Shown: piece by piece, positions 8,019 through 16,252 of the stretch
Layout of the letters: the number at the start of each line of letters is the position of its first letter
How positions within the stretch are numbered: position 1 is the first letter of the stretch
Assembly: GCA_049509915.1 (NCBI GenBank)
Contig: JBEKZL010000002.1
Location: forward strand, 1 to 64,000
Direction: 5' to 3'
DNA: 64,000 nt
Source of the DNA: JBEKYD01 sp049509915
GTDB lineage: Bacteria > Acidobacteriota > Terriglobia > Bryobacterales > Bryobacteraceae
The notes under the pieces: model-generated
Told to the model about the DNA's origin: nothing
The model's database searches: none
Seen by the model: only the letters and a program-made list of their open reading frames with translations
Position numbers and translations under genes: made by a program

Positions 8019-8150
8019 ATCAGTACCTTCTATGCATGGTGTAGGGATTTTGGGGATTGCCATCGCCGCCAGGCGTGCCGTGGGATTGTTCCCCTTCCTT
8101 TTAGTTTTCACCGGTATAGGAATCCAGGTCTAGTTGGGAGGTGTGGTTTT

Positions 8151-8348
8151 TTGGCTGAAGTAAGGCTTCAAGAGGGCGAAACGTTGGAAAACGCCCTGCG
8201 CCGCTTCAAGAGGAAAGTCCAGCAAGAGGACATCATCAAGGAGGTCAAGCGACACTCCTACTATCTGAAGCCGGGCGAGAAGCTCCGGGCCAAGCAGGCG
8301 CTGGCCCGCAAAAGGAACCGGAAGAAGAATCGCCGGGAAGTGGAATAA
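8151..8348 (+). CDS. rpsU: 30S ribosomal protein S21
   Basis: The 65-residue product reads MAEVRLQEGETLENALRRFK, then KRKVQQEDIIKEVKRHSYYL and a very basic tail KRNRKKNRREVE, which is bS21. It binds the 30S subunit near the anti-Shine-Dalgarno region and aids initiation. The start is a TTG at 8151: a strong Shine-Dalgarno (GGGAGGTG, 8136-8143) is placed correctly for it, and the upstream in-frame extension to 8001 is not S21-like. A sigma-70-type promoter lies about 130 bases upstream and a GC-rich hairpin follows the stop, so it is probably monocistronic. Normal length for the family. Confidence 0.95.
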   Translation: MAEVRLQEGETLENALRRFKRKVQQEDIIKEVKRHSYYLKPGEKLRAKQALARKRNRKKNRREVE

Positions 8349-8355
8349 ACCTGGG

Positions 8356-8376
8356 GGCGGGACCGCGAGTCCCGCC
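8356..8376 (+). terminator. Hairpin after rpsU, likely terminator
   Basis: GGCGGGAC (8356-8363) and GTCCCGCC (8369-8376) form a perfect 8-bp stem with a CGCGA loop, seven bases after the rpsU stop. The T-run is weak (GCCTTAT), so termination may be partial or factor-assisted. Confidence 0.5.
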
Positions 8377-8421
8377 GCCTTATCCGACAATGGTTTAGGT
8401 CGAGTACGGGGCACAGTTGCT

Positions 8422-8730
8422 ATGCCGGAGTTTCAGGACCGCGTTCTGAAATGCGCCGATTGCGGCGCGGAATTTGTTTTCACAGCGGGAGAGCAGCACT
8501 TCTTCCACGACAAGAACTTTAAGAACGAGCCCAAGCGGTGCAAGGCCTGCAAGGTCAAACGCCAGGGAAACGGCGGCGGGGGCGGTTTCACCAAGTCGGA
8601 AACCATGACCACCTGCTCCCAGTGCGGGCGAGAGACCACGGTACCGTTCAGGCCCACCCAGGGCCGGCCGGTATATTGCCGGGAATGTTTCCAGAGCCGG
8701 AAGGCGTCGGCCGTCACGGCCGGGCAGTAG
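8422..8730 (+). CDS. Double zinc-ribbon protein
   Basis: The 102-residue protein has an N-terminal ribbon (LKCADCGAEFVFTAGEQHFF, then EPKRCKACK) and a second one (TTCSQCGRETTVPF, then PVYCRECF), linked by a glycine-rich stretch QGNGGGGGF. Each half supplies two CxxC pairs, enough for one Zn each. This matches the small probable zinc-ribbon/CxxC_CxxC_SSSS proteins found in many acidobacteria and deltaproteobacteria, often of unknown function but sometimes nucleic-acid binding. It follows rpsU after a hairpin, in the same direction. Start is ATG at 8422. Confidence 0.8.
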   Translation: MPEFQDRVLKCADCGAEFVFTAGEQHFFHDKNFKNEPKRCKACKVKRQGNGGGGGFTKSETMTTCSQCGRETTVPFRPTQGRPVYCRECFQSRKASAVTAGQ

Positions 8731-9133
8731 CCAAGGGGCACCATTGAAATCCCGTTTGGACAAGGGAAGGGCGGGAAACAGAAGTTGGCCTTCCGCCTGT
8801 TTGGGTATCGGTGTGCGGAATGCGCCTGCATTTGTCGTTGGGCCGGCAGTCTTGCCCGTTCGCTGCCCTTCAGACGGCACTCGCCACGCACGTACTGCCC
8901 GACAGATCCAATCGAGGCAGCGTCAACCCGAGAACGGGCAGACGGTACTCAAAAGTTACGGCGGACTCCCTTGACGAAATGAAAGATTACGCTAGGACGT
9001 TGGGATTGAATGAACTAAAGACCGGAATTATTGCCAGACCTGCGCGCCACGTGGTTGGGCCAGTAGATTTTCGTGTTCTTTCTGGTCATTTGCCTTCCTT
9101 TCTGATCGTCGGAGGGTCGCGCGACCAGCCTGA
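8731..9133. other. Region without a recognised intact gene
   Basis: About 400 bases separate the zinc-ribbon gene from the PIN remnant. A frame beginning at ATG 8991 (MKDYARTLGLNELKTGIIAR) is open to 9146 but matches nothing I recognise. The composition and broken frames suggest degraded sequence, perhaps the lost antitoxin and N-terminus of the PIN gene. Confidence 0.4.
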
Positions 9134-9454
9134 AAGCAACGGCTGAGCCGCCGCATTCTGAAAGAGCTTGCAGTTGATGATGCCATCGCTCCCGAAATCT
9201 GGGCGTTTGAGGTTGCCAATAGCATCTTCGTTTCGTTCAGCAAACGCAAGCGAATCTCGGAGCAGCAGATCGGCGAGTATCCTGGTCTTCTCAGGGCGTT
9301 GCCGATCCGCGTCGAGCCACAAACGCTCTGGTCCAACCTCGGATTAGAGTCCCTGGCACGCCGCCAGAATCTAACCGCGTACGACGCGGCCTATCTGGAC
9401 CTGGCGTTGCGTACCAACTTGCCCCTCGCGACCTCCGACGGCCCGCTCCGGTAG
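9134..9454 (+). pseudogene. PIN-domain (VapC-like) toxin remnant
   Basis: From 9134 an open frame encodes RRILKELAVDDAIAPEIWAF, EVANSIFVSFSKRKRISEQQ, LPIRVEP and LTAYDAAYLDLALRTNLPLA, then TSDGPLR and a TAG at 9452. This is the middle and C-terminal part of a VapC-type PIN ribonuclease. The N-terminal strand carrying the first catalytic Asp is absent; a TGA lies directly upstream and no start codon fits. After the TAG the frame continues AAVGAGIVVLTES, which looks like the normal C-terminus, so the stop is a nonsense mutation. No antitoxin gene was found upstream. The gene is non-functional as it stands. Confidence 0.65.
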
Positions 9455-9514
9455 GCCGCGGTCGGCGCGGGCATCGTGGTTCTGACTGAAAGTGTTGAGA
9501 TTGGCCGCCTGCCG

Positions 9515-10906
9515 TTACCCCTTGCGGCGCGCGGTGGCCCATTCCGGTTTCACTACCTGGCGGGCGCGGCCAAGAGCCAAGGCATCGGCGGGCACCTTGT
9601 CGGTGATGACCGAGCCGGCGGCCAGGTAGGCGCCATCGCCGATTTCGAGCGGCGCCACCAGGGTGGAATTGCTGCCCACAAAGGCGCCTTTGCCGACGGC
9701 GGTCGGGTGCTTGCGCTTGCCGTCGTAGTTACAGGTGATGGTGCCGGCGCCGATATTGGCTTCCTCTCCGATTTGGGCATCGCCCAGGTAGGCCAGGTGT
9801 CCGGCCTTGGCGCCGGCGCCGAAGCTGGTTTTTTTCAGCTCCACGAAATTCCCGATATGGGCGCCAGGGCCGACTTCGTTGTCCATGCGGAGCCGCGCGA
9901 ACGGTCCCACGCTGGCGCCGGCGCCGATGCGGGAGGTTTGAACCACGGTGTAAGCTCCAATCTCGACTCCGTCCGCCAGCACGCTGTCGCGCAAGATGGC
10001 GCCGGTGCCGATGCGGCAGTTTTCGCCGATCGACGTTGTACCCAGGATACGGGCAAAGGGCTCGAGGACCGTATCCATGCCGATGTGTACGCCAGCGTCG
10101 ATGGATACGGTTTCAGGCTTCTCGATGGTCACCCCTTCGATCATCCAATGCTGGGCCGTGCGCTGGCGCAAGAGCCGGTCCGCCTCGGCCAGCTCGACGC
10201 GGTTGTTGATGCCCAGGCATTCGCGCGGGTCTTCGATTTGCATGGCCAGCATGGAATGGCCGGCCCGATTGAGAATCTCCGCCATGTCGGTCAGGTAATA
10301 CTCGTGGGCGGGATTGTCAGGGCGGATTTCGTCCACGTGGCGCCAGAACAGATCGGCGCGATAGCAATAAATGCCCATGTTGGCCTCGCGGATGGCGAGC
10401 TGCTCCGCGGTAGCGGCCTTTTGCTCGACGACCGCGATCACGTGGTTCGACACCCCGCGCAGCACGCGGCCATAGCCGGTGGCGTCTTCCATGATGGCGG
10501 AAAGCAGCACGCCGGCGGCATTGCCGGCGGCGGCGGCGCCGATCAGCCGGCGTAGGGTAGCGGCGCGCAACAGCGGGCCATCGCCATAGACCACTACCAG
10601 CCAGCCGTCGAGCCCCGACAGGGCTTCTCGCGCCACTAGCAGCGCGTGGCCGGTGCCCTTCTGTTCTTCTTGCCTGATGAAACCGATTCCGGGCGTGCGC
10701 ACGGCGGCCCGCACGGCATCGGCCTGATGGCCCACCACTACGAAGATTCTCTCGGGCGGCGCCAGCTCGAGCGCGGTGGCAACCACCTGCTCGATCAAGG
10801 TGCGGCCACCGGCGCTATGAAGCACCTTGGCCTTGCGCGATTTCATGCGGGTACCCAGCCCCGCCGCCAGAATCACTACGGTTACGGGAGTCTCCATGGT
10901 TTCCAT
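9515..10906 (-). CDS. glmU: Bifunctional N-acetylglucosamine-1-phosphate uridyltransferase / glucosamine-1-phosphate acetyltransferase
   Basis: GlmU makes UDP-GlcNAc for peptidoglycan and glycan synthesis. The N-terminal pyrophosphorylase half has VVILAAGLGTRMKSRKAKVL (near residues 9-28), QEEQKGTGHA and VVVYGDGPLL. The C-terminal acetyltransferase half is a left-handed beta-helix, with HIGNFVELKK, GHLAYLGDAQIGEEANIGAG and TITCNYDGKRKHPT. Length 463 is normal. The ATG (10906) overlaps the TAA of yvcK as TAATG, so the two are translationally coupled. A second Met at codon 4 is possible. Coupling UDP-GlcNAc synthesis to YvcK fits the known role of YvcK in cell-wall precursor control. Confidence 0.95.
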   Translation of the reverse strand: METMETPVTVVILAAGLGTRMKSRKAKVLHSAGGRTLIEQVVATALELAPPERIFVVVGHQADAVRAAVRTPGIGFIRQEEQKGTGHALLVAREALSGLDGWLVVVYGDGPLLRAATLRRLIGAAAAGNAAGVLLSAIMEDATGYGRVLRGVSNHVIAVVEQKAATAEQLAIREANMGIYCYRADLFWRHVDEIRPDNPAHEYYLTDMAEILNRAGHSMLAMQIEDPRECLGINNRVELAEADRLLRQRTAQHWMIEGVTIEKPETVSIDAGVHIGMDTVLEPFARILGTTSIGENCRIGTGAILRDSVLADGVEIGAYTVVQTSRIGAGASVGPFARLRMDNEVGPGAHIGNFVELKKTSFGAGAKAGHLAYLGDAQIGEEANIGAGTITCNYDGKRKHPTAVGKGAFVGSNSTLVAPLEIGDGAYLAAGSVITDKVPADALALGRARQVVKPEWATARRKG

Positions 10907-11913
10907 TATGGCTGGTCGCGGTGGCGCCGGCCCTCCTGTGCCAGCCGCAGTACTACTGCGGCGGTTGCCGCCGGGTCGTGGCGCACTTTGCCCGCGACCT
11001 GTGCCAGGTTGCCCGCCATCACCTTTAGCCCCAGCCGGTACAGAGCGTCGATATCGTTATCCACAGGCAGAGCCTCCTGGCGGGCGTAACGGCGCTTGGC
11101 GGCCAAAGGGATGGGCCGGATGTTCACCACGGCATAGTCCAGGAACTTGCCGCGGGCGTGGCGATTGATGGCGCGGATGTGATCCGAAGCAGTGAATCTG
11201 GTGGTTTCGCCGGGCTGCCACATCAGGTTGACGAAATACGCCTTCACGGCAGGTGACGAGCGAATGGCGGCGGGAATACCATCCACCAGGAGGTTGGGAA
11301 TGACGCTGGTGAACAGCGAGCCCGGCCCGAGGGTAATCACGTCGGCTTCGGCAATGGCGTTGAGGGCGGCTTCGAGCGGCCGCGCTTTCGGCGGGACCAG
11401 GCGCACCCGGCCGATGAGCTGCCGGCTGCGGCTGATGCGCGTCTCGCCTTTTACCCTCGCGCCGCCGGCGAGAGTGGCTTCCAGGGCTACGTTGGCGGCC
11501 GTGGAGGGAAAAATCCGGCCGGCGATTTTCAACACTTCCGAAGAAGCCGCGACGGCCTCCGTAAAGTCCCCCATTACCTGCGTAAGAGCCATCAGAAACA
11601 GGTTGCCGAAGCTATGGCCCTTCAGCCCCCGGCCGGCGGAAAAACGATATTGAAACAGTCGCGCCAACAAGGCCGAATCCTCGCTCAACGCCACCATGCA
11701 GTTGCGGATGTCGCCCGGCGGCAGGACGTCGAACTCGCGGCGCAGCCGCCCGGAGCTGCCGCCATCGTCGGTCACGGTGACGATGGCGGTGATATCCAGG
11801 ACGGGCTGGGAAGCGCCCGCCGGCCGGGCGTACTGCTTGAGCCCGAGCAGCAGGGCGGACAGGCCGGTGCCGCCACCGATTGCGACCACGCGCAGAGGAG
11901 GTTGATTTTTCAT
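10906..11913 (-). CDS. YvcK/CofD-family gluconeogenesis/cell-wall factor
   Basis: The 335-residue protein opens RVVAIGGGTGLSALLLGLKQ, then VTVTDDGGSSGRLRREFDVL, PPGDIRNCMVAL, GLKGHSFGNLFLMAL and DVITLGPGSLFTSVIPNLL. These are the conserved blocks of the YvcK branch of the CofD superfamily. YvcK binds UDP-sugars such as UDP-GlcNAc and helps direct carbon to the cell wall in Bacillus. Its immediate coupling to glmU (TAATG overlap) supports the same role here. The usual whiA and rapZ neighbours of firmicutes are absent. Start is ATG at 11913. Confidence 0.9.
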   Translation of the reverse strand: MKNQPPLRVVAIGGGTGLSALLLGLKQYARPAGASQPVLDITAIVTVTDDGGSSGRLRREFDVLPPGDIRNCMVALSEDSALLARLFQYRFSAGRGLKGHSFGNLFLMALTQVMGDFTEAVAASSEVLKIAGRIFPSTAANVALEATLAGGARVKGETRISRSRQLIGRVRLVPPKARPLEAALNAIAEADVITLGPGSLFTSVIPNLLVDGIPAAIRSSPAVKAYFVNLMWQPGETTRFTASDHIRAINRHARGKFLDYAVVNIRPIPLAAKRRYARQEALPVDNDIDALYRLGLKVMAGNLAQVAGKVRHDPAATAAVVLRLAQEGRRHRDQP

Positions 11914-12005
11914 GTTGAAGCCTTCGGCCGTCGGCGTTCAGCGCACTACGGCCGCGCCGGTCCGGCTGAGGGCGGACCGCATGAGCGCCGAAAGCTCGGC
12001 GCCAA

Positions 12006-12629
12006 TTACCAGCTCTTTCTTTCAGGATAGAGCAAGCTCTCGAAGCGCGGTTGGCCGGCTAGCGGCGCCAGGTCGGCGTCCTGGCGCGCGATCAGGCGGT
12101 TGCGAGGCTCGATTTCGATGGCGCGTTTGAGGTTCTCGTAAGCACGATCCAGATCGCCGGAAAGGGCTTGCGCCAGTCCCAATGCGTAGTGGATGTGGTC
12201 GGCGTTGGGCGCCATGGCGAGAGCCTTGTTCAGGCTCTCTCGGGCTTCGGCGATCTTTCCGGTGTTGAACAGTGCCACACCGTAATTGTAGAAATCCTCC
12301 GCCGATACGAGGGCCGGGCCTTGCCGTTCCAGGCGCCGCGCGCACATCTCGGCGTGAAGTTGCGCCCGGTGAGCGACGTCGCGTTCCGGACCGCGGGCGG
12401 CTTGCTCGAACAGCACCTTGGCTTCGCCGAAAGAGCGCGCGTGAAACCGCTTGCTGGCCGCCTCAAACGCCGCCAGTTGTTTTTGCGGGGTCCACACGCC
12501 GTCGTCGGCGCCGCCGCTTTCGGCTTGGTCCGGCGCTTTTGGGGATGGCGCAGCCGGTAATGGAGGCGCTCGCCTTTCGTCGACCTTCTCGTCGGTCCTG
12601 GACGCCGGTGTCTTCTTTTTCTCAGCCAT
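12006..12629 (-). CDS. TPR-repeat protein
   Basis: The protein begins MAEKKKTPASRTDEK (ATG at 12629; a Met six codons earlier is less likely), followed by a Pro/Ala-rich linker. The rest is helical with TPR-like repeats: AASKRFHARSFGEAKVLFEQ, EDFYNYGVALFNTGKIAEAR, then HIHYALGLAQALSGDLDRAY and NLKRAIEIEPRN. No signal peptide is visible, so it is probably a cytoplasmic scaffold. It lies upstream of yvcK-glmU on the same strand with a 92-base gap. The partner is unknown. Confidence 0.75.
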   Translation of the reverse strand: MAEKKKTPASRTDEKVDERRAPPLPAAPSPKAPDQAESGGADDGVWTPQKQLAAFEAASKRFHARSFGEAKVLFEQAARGPERDVAHRAQLHAEMCARRLERQGPALVSAEDFYNYGVALFNTGKIAEARESLNKALAMAPNADHIHYALGLAQALSGDLDRAYENLKRAIEIEPRNRLIARQDADLAPLAGQPRFESLLYPERKSW

Positions 12630-12694
12630 CTCACGCCTGCCTGGCACTGAGGACGTTTAGCTCTTATAACAGAACGTGCCCATGGGACGCAACC

Positions 12695-12722
12695 TTTCCC
12701 GGCTGAAGCTTTCCCGGCTGAA
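12695..12722. repeat. Tandem 13-bp direct repeat
   Basis: TTTCCCGGCTGAA occurs at 12695-12707 and again at 12710-12722, a 15-base period, between the divergent TPR and sugar-kinase genes. It could be paired protein-binding sites or a chance duplication. Confidence 0.4.
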
Positions 12723-12805
12723 CGATCGGGCGCCACGATGCACGACTCTTCCGGTAGCCTCCTCCGGCGCGACAAGCCCGCGTCGCCACGCTAAAATCTG
12801 CGGTG

Positions 12806-13840
12806 ATGCCTTATACGACTACAACCTTCGGAGAAATCATGCTGCGCCTGAACCCCCCGGGTTTCGAGCGCTTCCTGCAAACGCCGGCGTTCGTGGCGAC
12901 CTTTGGCGGGGGAGAAGCCAACGTGGCCGTGTCCCTGGCGCAACTGGGGCTGCCGGCGCGATATGTGACCGCATTGCCCGCGCAGAACCCGATAGCCGAT
13001 GCCGCGATCGCCGAATTGCGGCGTTTCGGAGTGGACACCTCGGCCATCGCGCGCACCAAGGGGCGGGTGGGCATTTACTATCTGGAAGCCGGCGCCAACC
13101 AGCGGGCCTCCAAGGTAGTCTACGACCGCGATTACAGCGCCATCGCTCTGGCCAAACCGGGCGACATCGATTGGGAGCGCGCCTTTGACGGAGCCGGCTG
13201 GTTCCACATCAGCGGCATCAGCCCCGCCATCAGCGCCACCTGCGCCGCGCTGTCGCTTGAAGCCGCCGCCGCCGCGCGTGCCCGGGGCGTGAAGGTCTCC
13301 TGCGATCTGAACTACCGCAAGAACCTGTGGAAGTGGGGTAAGCCGGCGGTGGAGGTGATGCGCGAGCTGGTAGCCTTGGCGGACATCATTGTCGCCAACG
13401 AGGAAGACGTGCAGATGACCCTGGGGCTGGAGGTCGATGTCGACGTCCAGTCGGGAGAACTGGATTACGCCCAATACCAGAGCCTGACCAACATGGTGCT
13501 CAGCGACTACCCGAAACTGGAAGCCGTCGCCATCACCTTGCGCGAGTCCCGCAGCGCCTCGGAGAACGGCTGGTCCGCCTGCCTCAACGACAGGCACGAG
13601 TTCATGCTCAGCCGCCACTACGACATCACTCACATCGTGGATCGCGTGGGTGCCGGCGACAGTTTCGCGGCGGGCCTGATCTACGGCTACCAGACGCTCG
13701 CGACGCACCGCGAGGCGCTGGAATTCGCGGTGGCCGCCAGTTGTCTCAAGCATTCCGTGGTGGGCGATTTCAGCCGCATCTCGGCGGATGAAGTCCAGGC
13801 CCTGATGAAGGGCGGCGGGTCGGGACGGGTGCAGAGGTAG
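12806..13840 (+). CDS. PfkB-family sugar kinase, probable 2-dehydro-3-deoxygluconokinase
   Basis: This ribokinase-fold kinase (about 344 aa) shows FGEIMLRLNPPGFERFLQ at the N-terminus, FGGGEANVAVSLAQLGLPAR (the PfkB signature 1 region), VSCDLNYRKNLWKWG and the catalytic VGAGDSFAAGLIYG near residue 285. The LNYRxxLW motif and the FGEIMLRL start are those of KDG kinases, which phosphorylate 2-keto-3-deoxygluconate in hexuronate and semi-phosphorylative Entner-Doudoroff degradation. ATG at 12806 follows an in-frame GTG at 12803. It stands alone, with no KDPG aldolase nearby, so the substrate call is probable rather than certain. Confidence 0.8.
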   Translation: MPYTTTTFGEIMLRLNPPGFERFLQTPAFVATFGGGEANVAVSLAQLGLPARYVTALPAQNPIADAAIAELRRFGVDTSAIARTKGRVGIYYLEAGANQRASKVVYDRDYSAIALAKPGDIDWERAFDGAGWFHISGISPAISATCAALSLEAAAAARARGVKVSCDLNYRKNLWKWGKPAVEVMRELVALADIIVANEEDVQMTLGLEVDVDVQSGELDYAQYQSLTNMVLSDYPKLEAVAITLRESRSASENGWSACLNDRHEFMLSRHYDITHIVDRVGAGDSFAAGLIYGYQTLATHREALEFAVAASCLKHSVVGDFSRISADEVQALMKGGGSGRVQR

Positions 13841-13868
13841 GCGAGCCCGGGGCGCGCTTCGCGTCCAG

Positions 13869-13886
13869 GCGGCAGGATTTTGCCGC
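13869..13886 (+). terminator. Possible hairpin terminator after the sugar kinase
   Basis: GCGGCA (13869-13874) and TGCCGC (13881-13886) form a 6-bp stem, 28 bases after the kinase stop, followed by TCTT. It has no real T-run, so the call is weak. Confidence 0.25.
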
Positions 13887-14028
13887 TCTTGCCGAGATCC
13901 CGCCCCTCGGGCCTCACCCTTGATCGCCAAGTGCTTGCCGTTGCCGGCCGCCATGATGGGCGGCAAAGTGCATGGTAGGCGATGTCGCGGCCAGTCGGGT
14001 TGTTTTGGATTCGGCCGCATCGACCATT

Positions 14029-14577
14029 ATGAATATCGCTAAGATCGTCACCGTCGCCGTGCTCGCGGCCTCGTTTGCGAGTCCCTCATTTGCCGGAGAT
14101 GGGCCGGGCGCCGGAGCGGGCATCCAACAAGAGAAAGCTGCCACGGAGAAGTCCGGCGAGGCCTCTCTCACAAAAAAGACGCCCTCAAAGGCAGTGTCCA
14201 CGGGGCTGGTCGCTGTGAATGCAAACTCCGAAGTGTTTGAAGACATCACCATCGCAGCCGGCCAGACGTATTCGATGGACTCGACGTTGGACTATACTTC
14301 CGCGGCTACCGTGGCGGTCACGATGGAATGTGTGGCGTGTACCACCGCGGCCACCTCGCTCGGCAGCTCGGGGTTGGTGCTGCAGGCTCGCTGGGCGGTT
14401 CCGGGCGCTGAGTTCTTCGTGACGGCGGAGAGCAAAGCCGCGACGGCGTTCAGCTACTGGGACGCGGGCAGCGTTTTGTTTAACGTTTACGGCACCCAGT
14501 TCCGGCTGGTGCTTCAAAACAAGGGGAGCGCTTCCATCACAATCGACCAGATCACGCTCTTCCAGCATAGTCAGTGA
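14029..14577 (+). CDS. Secreted protein of unknown function
   Basis: The ATG at 14029 gives a clear signal peptide, MNIAKIVTVAVLAASFASPS with cleavage likely after FAGDG. The mature part is Gly/Ala/Lys-rich at first, then a beta-rich domain rich in Thr, Val and Ser: TIAAGQTYSMDSTLDYTSA, ATVAVTMECVACTT with a CxxC pair, LVLQARWAVPGAEFFV and FRLVLQNKGSASITIDQITL. The last segment resembles the strands of small beta-sandwich surface proteins. An upstream in-frame extension to 13972 is less likely because it would bury the signal peptide. It is monocistronic. I do not recognise the family. Confidence 0.65.
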   Translation: MNIAKIVTVAVLAASFASPSFAGDGPGAGAGIQQEKAATEKSGEASLTKKTPSKAVSTGLVAVNANSEVFEDITIAAGQTYSMDSTLDYTSAATVAVTMECVACTTAATSLGSSGLVLQARWAVPGAEFFVTAESKAATAFSYWDAGSVLFNVYGTQFRLVLQNKGSASITIDQITLFQHSQ

Positions 14578-14671
14578 CGGACTCCGGAGTTCACGAGCAG
14601 CGTTGAAAGCGTGCGTCCAGATGAGCAGCGGCAGCTTCGTTAGACGCTCGGCGTGGTCACGGTCCTCCTCC

Positions 14672-16252
14672 TCACGGCCGCTTCGGCACGTACTCGAAAA
14701 CCGTCCACGCGGAAGTGGAAGGGCCGCAGCCGGCGACGGAAAACACGGGACGCCAGGCGGTTGGGCAGCTTCGCAGCATCTCGGCCATGACGCGCTCATG
14801 GAGGCGCAACTCGGTTAGCGGGCGATCCTCCCAGAGGATCAGGCTCACCGGGTTCCGCCCAAGGTAATCCATCATTTCTTTGGGGGAGTGAACCCGGGGC
14901 GAGTAATCGCCGCCGAACCAGCTCTGGGAAGAGAAAGCCTTATTGGGACGGACCAATTGATAGGCGGGATTGCGCGACCCCAGCCAGGCGAACTCGGCGA
15001 TGAAGGGGCCCTCCAGGTTGGACGGCACCATGATCCTCCGGCCCTGCCAGCGCGGGTCGCCGACCACGGCTTTCACCACCGCCTCCACCGGATACCGGGC
15101 GGGCCGGGGAAAGTGGCCCCATTCGAGCACCGAGAACGCCAAAGTGCCGGTGACAAGACACGCCACGGCGACGCGCTTGGGGCCGTCCGAAATCCCGGAT
15201 AGAAGGGCCGTCCAGCCGTTAATAGACAGAACCAGCAATGCCGCGGCAACCGCCAGCAGGTAGCGCGTTTCGCCGGGACCGACTGGAGAAATCACCAGGA
15301 ACGCCACGGATCCGGCCGCTAGCAGAACGGCCCCCAAGTCCTCGTCCCCCCAACGCGAGCGGAACAGAAGCAGAAGCACCAGCCCCGTCACCAAAAGCGG
15401 CAGCAGAGATGCCGGAAACATGTAAAACAAGCCACTCAGGAACGCTAGCACCCGTTCGGAATTAAGAGAGCGATGGCCGGGCGGCAAGCCGTAAGTCGCC
15501 AGCCGGGCAGTCCACCAGGCCCAGGGGCCAACCAACGCCGCGACGATCACCGGCTGCAACCAGAACGCCGGTTTGCGCCACCAGTTCAGTCGCCGCGAGA
15601 AGAGCGCGAGAGCGAATGGCAAAGCGCACAAGTAAAGCGCGCTGTATTTGGAGAGTACTGCCGCGGCGCAGGCCACTCCGCACAGGGCTCCGGTCGCGAG
15701 CGACGGGTTTCGCAGCAAACGCAGCGACAGAAACAACACCACCAGGGCGAGAAAGGAAGTGACATGGTCGACCATCACCATGGTGATGTATTGCTGGACC
15801 TGCGGAAGACTGAGGTAAAGCAGGCCGGCACAGAAACCCACCTCTGCTCCCGCACGCCGCCGCACCAGCGCAAACAGGAGCCAGGCGGAACCGGCCGCGC
15901 AAACCGCCGGGACGATCAATGCCTGCCAGCGGCCCACCCCCGCCAGCAGAAACCAGGTGCCCGTCACGGCGTAGAATAGCGGCGGCCAATAGCCCACGGC
16001 AAAGTAGGGGTAGTGATCGTAATACTGCCGCGCGAACGCTATTGGCTGCAGAAGCCGGCCGGAGAGTACCCAGTCGTGGAACATGACGCTGCCGACGAAG
16101 TGCGCCGGCTCGTCCGGGTAGGCCACAAATGGCATGTGCCACGCCCCGGCGGCGGTGTCCAGCAGAAGGCAGAACGCCAGGTAGGCCAACCCCGCGGCGG
16201 TTGGGACCAATAGCCGTTTCCAGCCGGACAGTTCGCTGCGCTGGCCGCTCAC
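14672..16252 (-). CDS. Membrane glycosyltransferase, GT39/PMT-like (ArnT superfamily)
   Basis: This polytopic protein (about 526 aa) has roughly ten hydrophobic helices. Early in the sequence it has the pattern of GT-C enzymes: VAYPDEPAHFVGSVMFHDWV, with the acidic residues (D, E) in the first periplasmic loop, then YDHYPYFAVGYWPPLFYAVT. GT-C enzymes move a sugar from a polyprenyl-phosphate donor. The GTG at 16252 overlaps the stop of the upstream flavoenzyme as GTGA, so the longer in-frame extension is rejected. The soluble C-terminal 130 residues, after the last helix, lie outside. The coupling to a UGM-like enzyme suggests both act in one glycan pathway. Confidence 0.8.
   Translation of the reverse strand: MSGQRSELSGWKRLLVPTAAGLAYLAFCLLLDTAAGAWHMPFVAYPDEPAHFVGSVMFHDWVLSGRLLQPIAFARQYYDHYPYFAVGYWPPLFYAVTGTWFLLAGVGRWQALIVPAVCAAGSAWLLFALVRRRAGAEVGFCAGLLYLSLPQVQQYITMVMVDHVTSFLALVVLFLSLRLLRNPSLATGALCGVACAAAVLSKYSALYLCALPFALALFSRRLNWWRKPAFWLQPVIVAALVGPWAWWTARLATYGLPPGHRSLNSERVLAFLSGLFYMFPASLLPLLVTGLVLLLLFRSRWGDEDLGAVLLAAGSVAFLVISPVGPGETRYLLAVAAALLVLSINGWTALLSGISDGPKRVAVACLVTGTLAFSVLEWGHFPRPARYPVEAVVKAVVGDPRWQGRRIMVPSNLEGPFIAEFAWLGSRNPAYQLVRPNKAFSSQSWFGGDYSPRVHSPKEMMDYLGRNPVSLILWEDRPLTELRLHERVMAEMLRSCPTAWRPVFSVAGCGPSTSAWTVFEYVPKRP

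Noticed and set aside
8001..8150. Longer S21 protein starting at 8001
   Set aside because: The extra 50 codons are unlike bS21 and lie in the untranslated leader; the TTG at 8151 has a strong Shine-Dalgarno.
12791..14020. A minus-strand open frame of 409 codons
   Set aside because: It is antisense to the sugar kinase and is a shadow of its codon bias.
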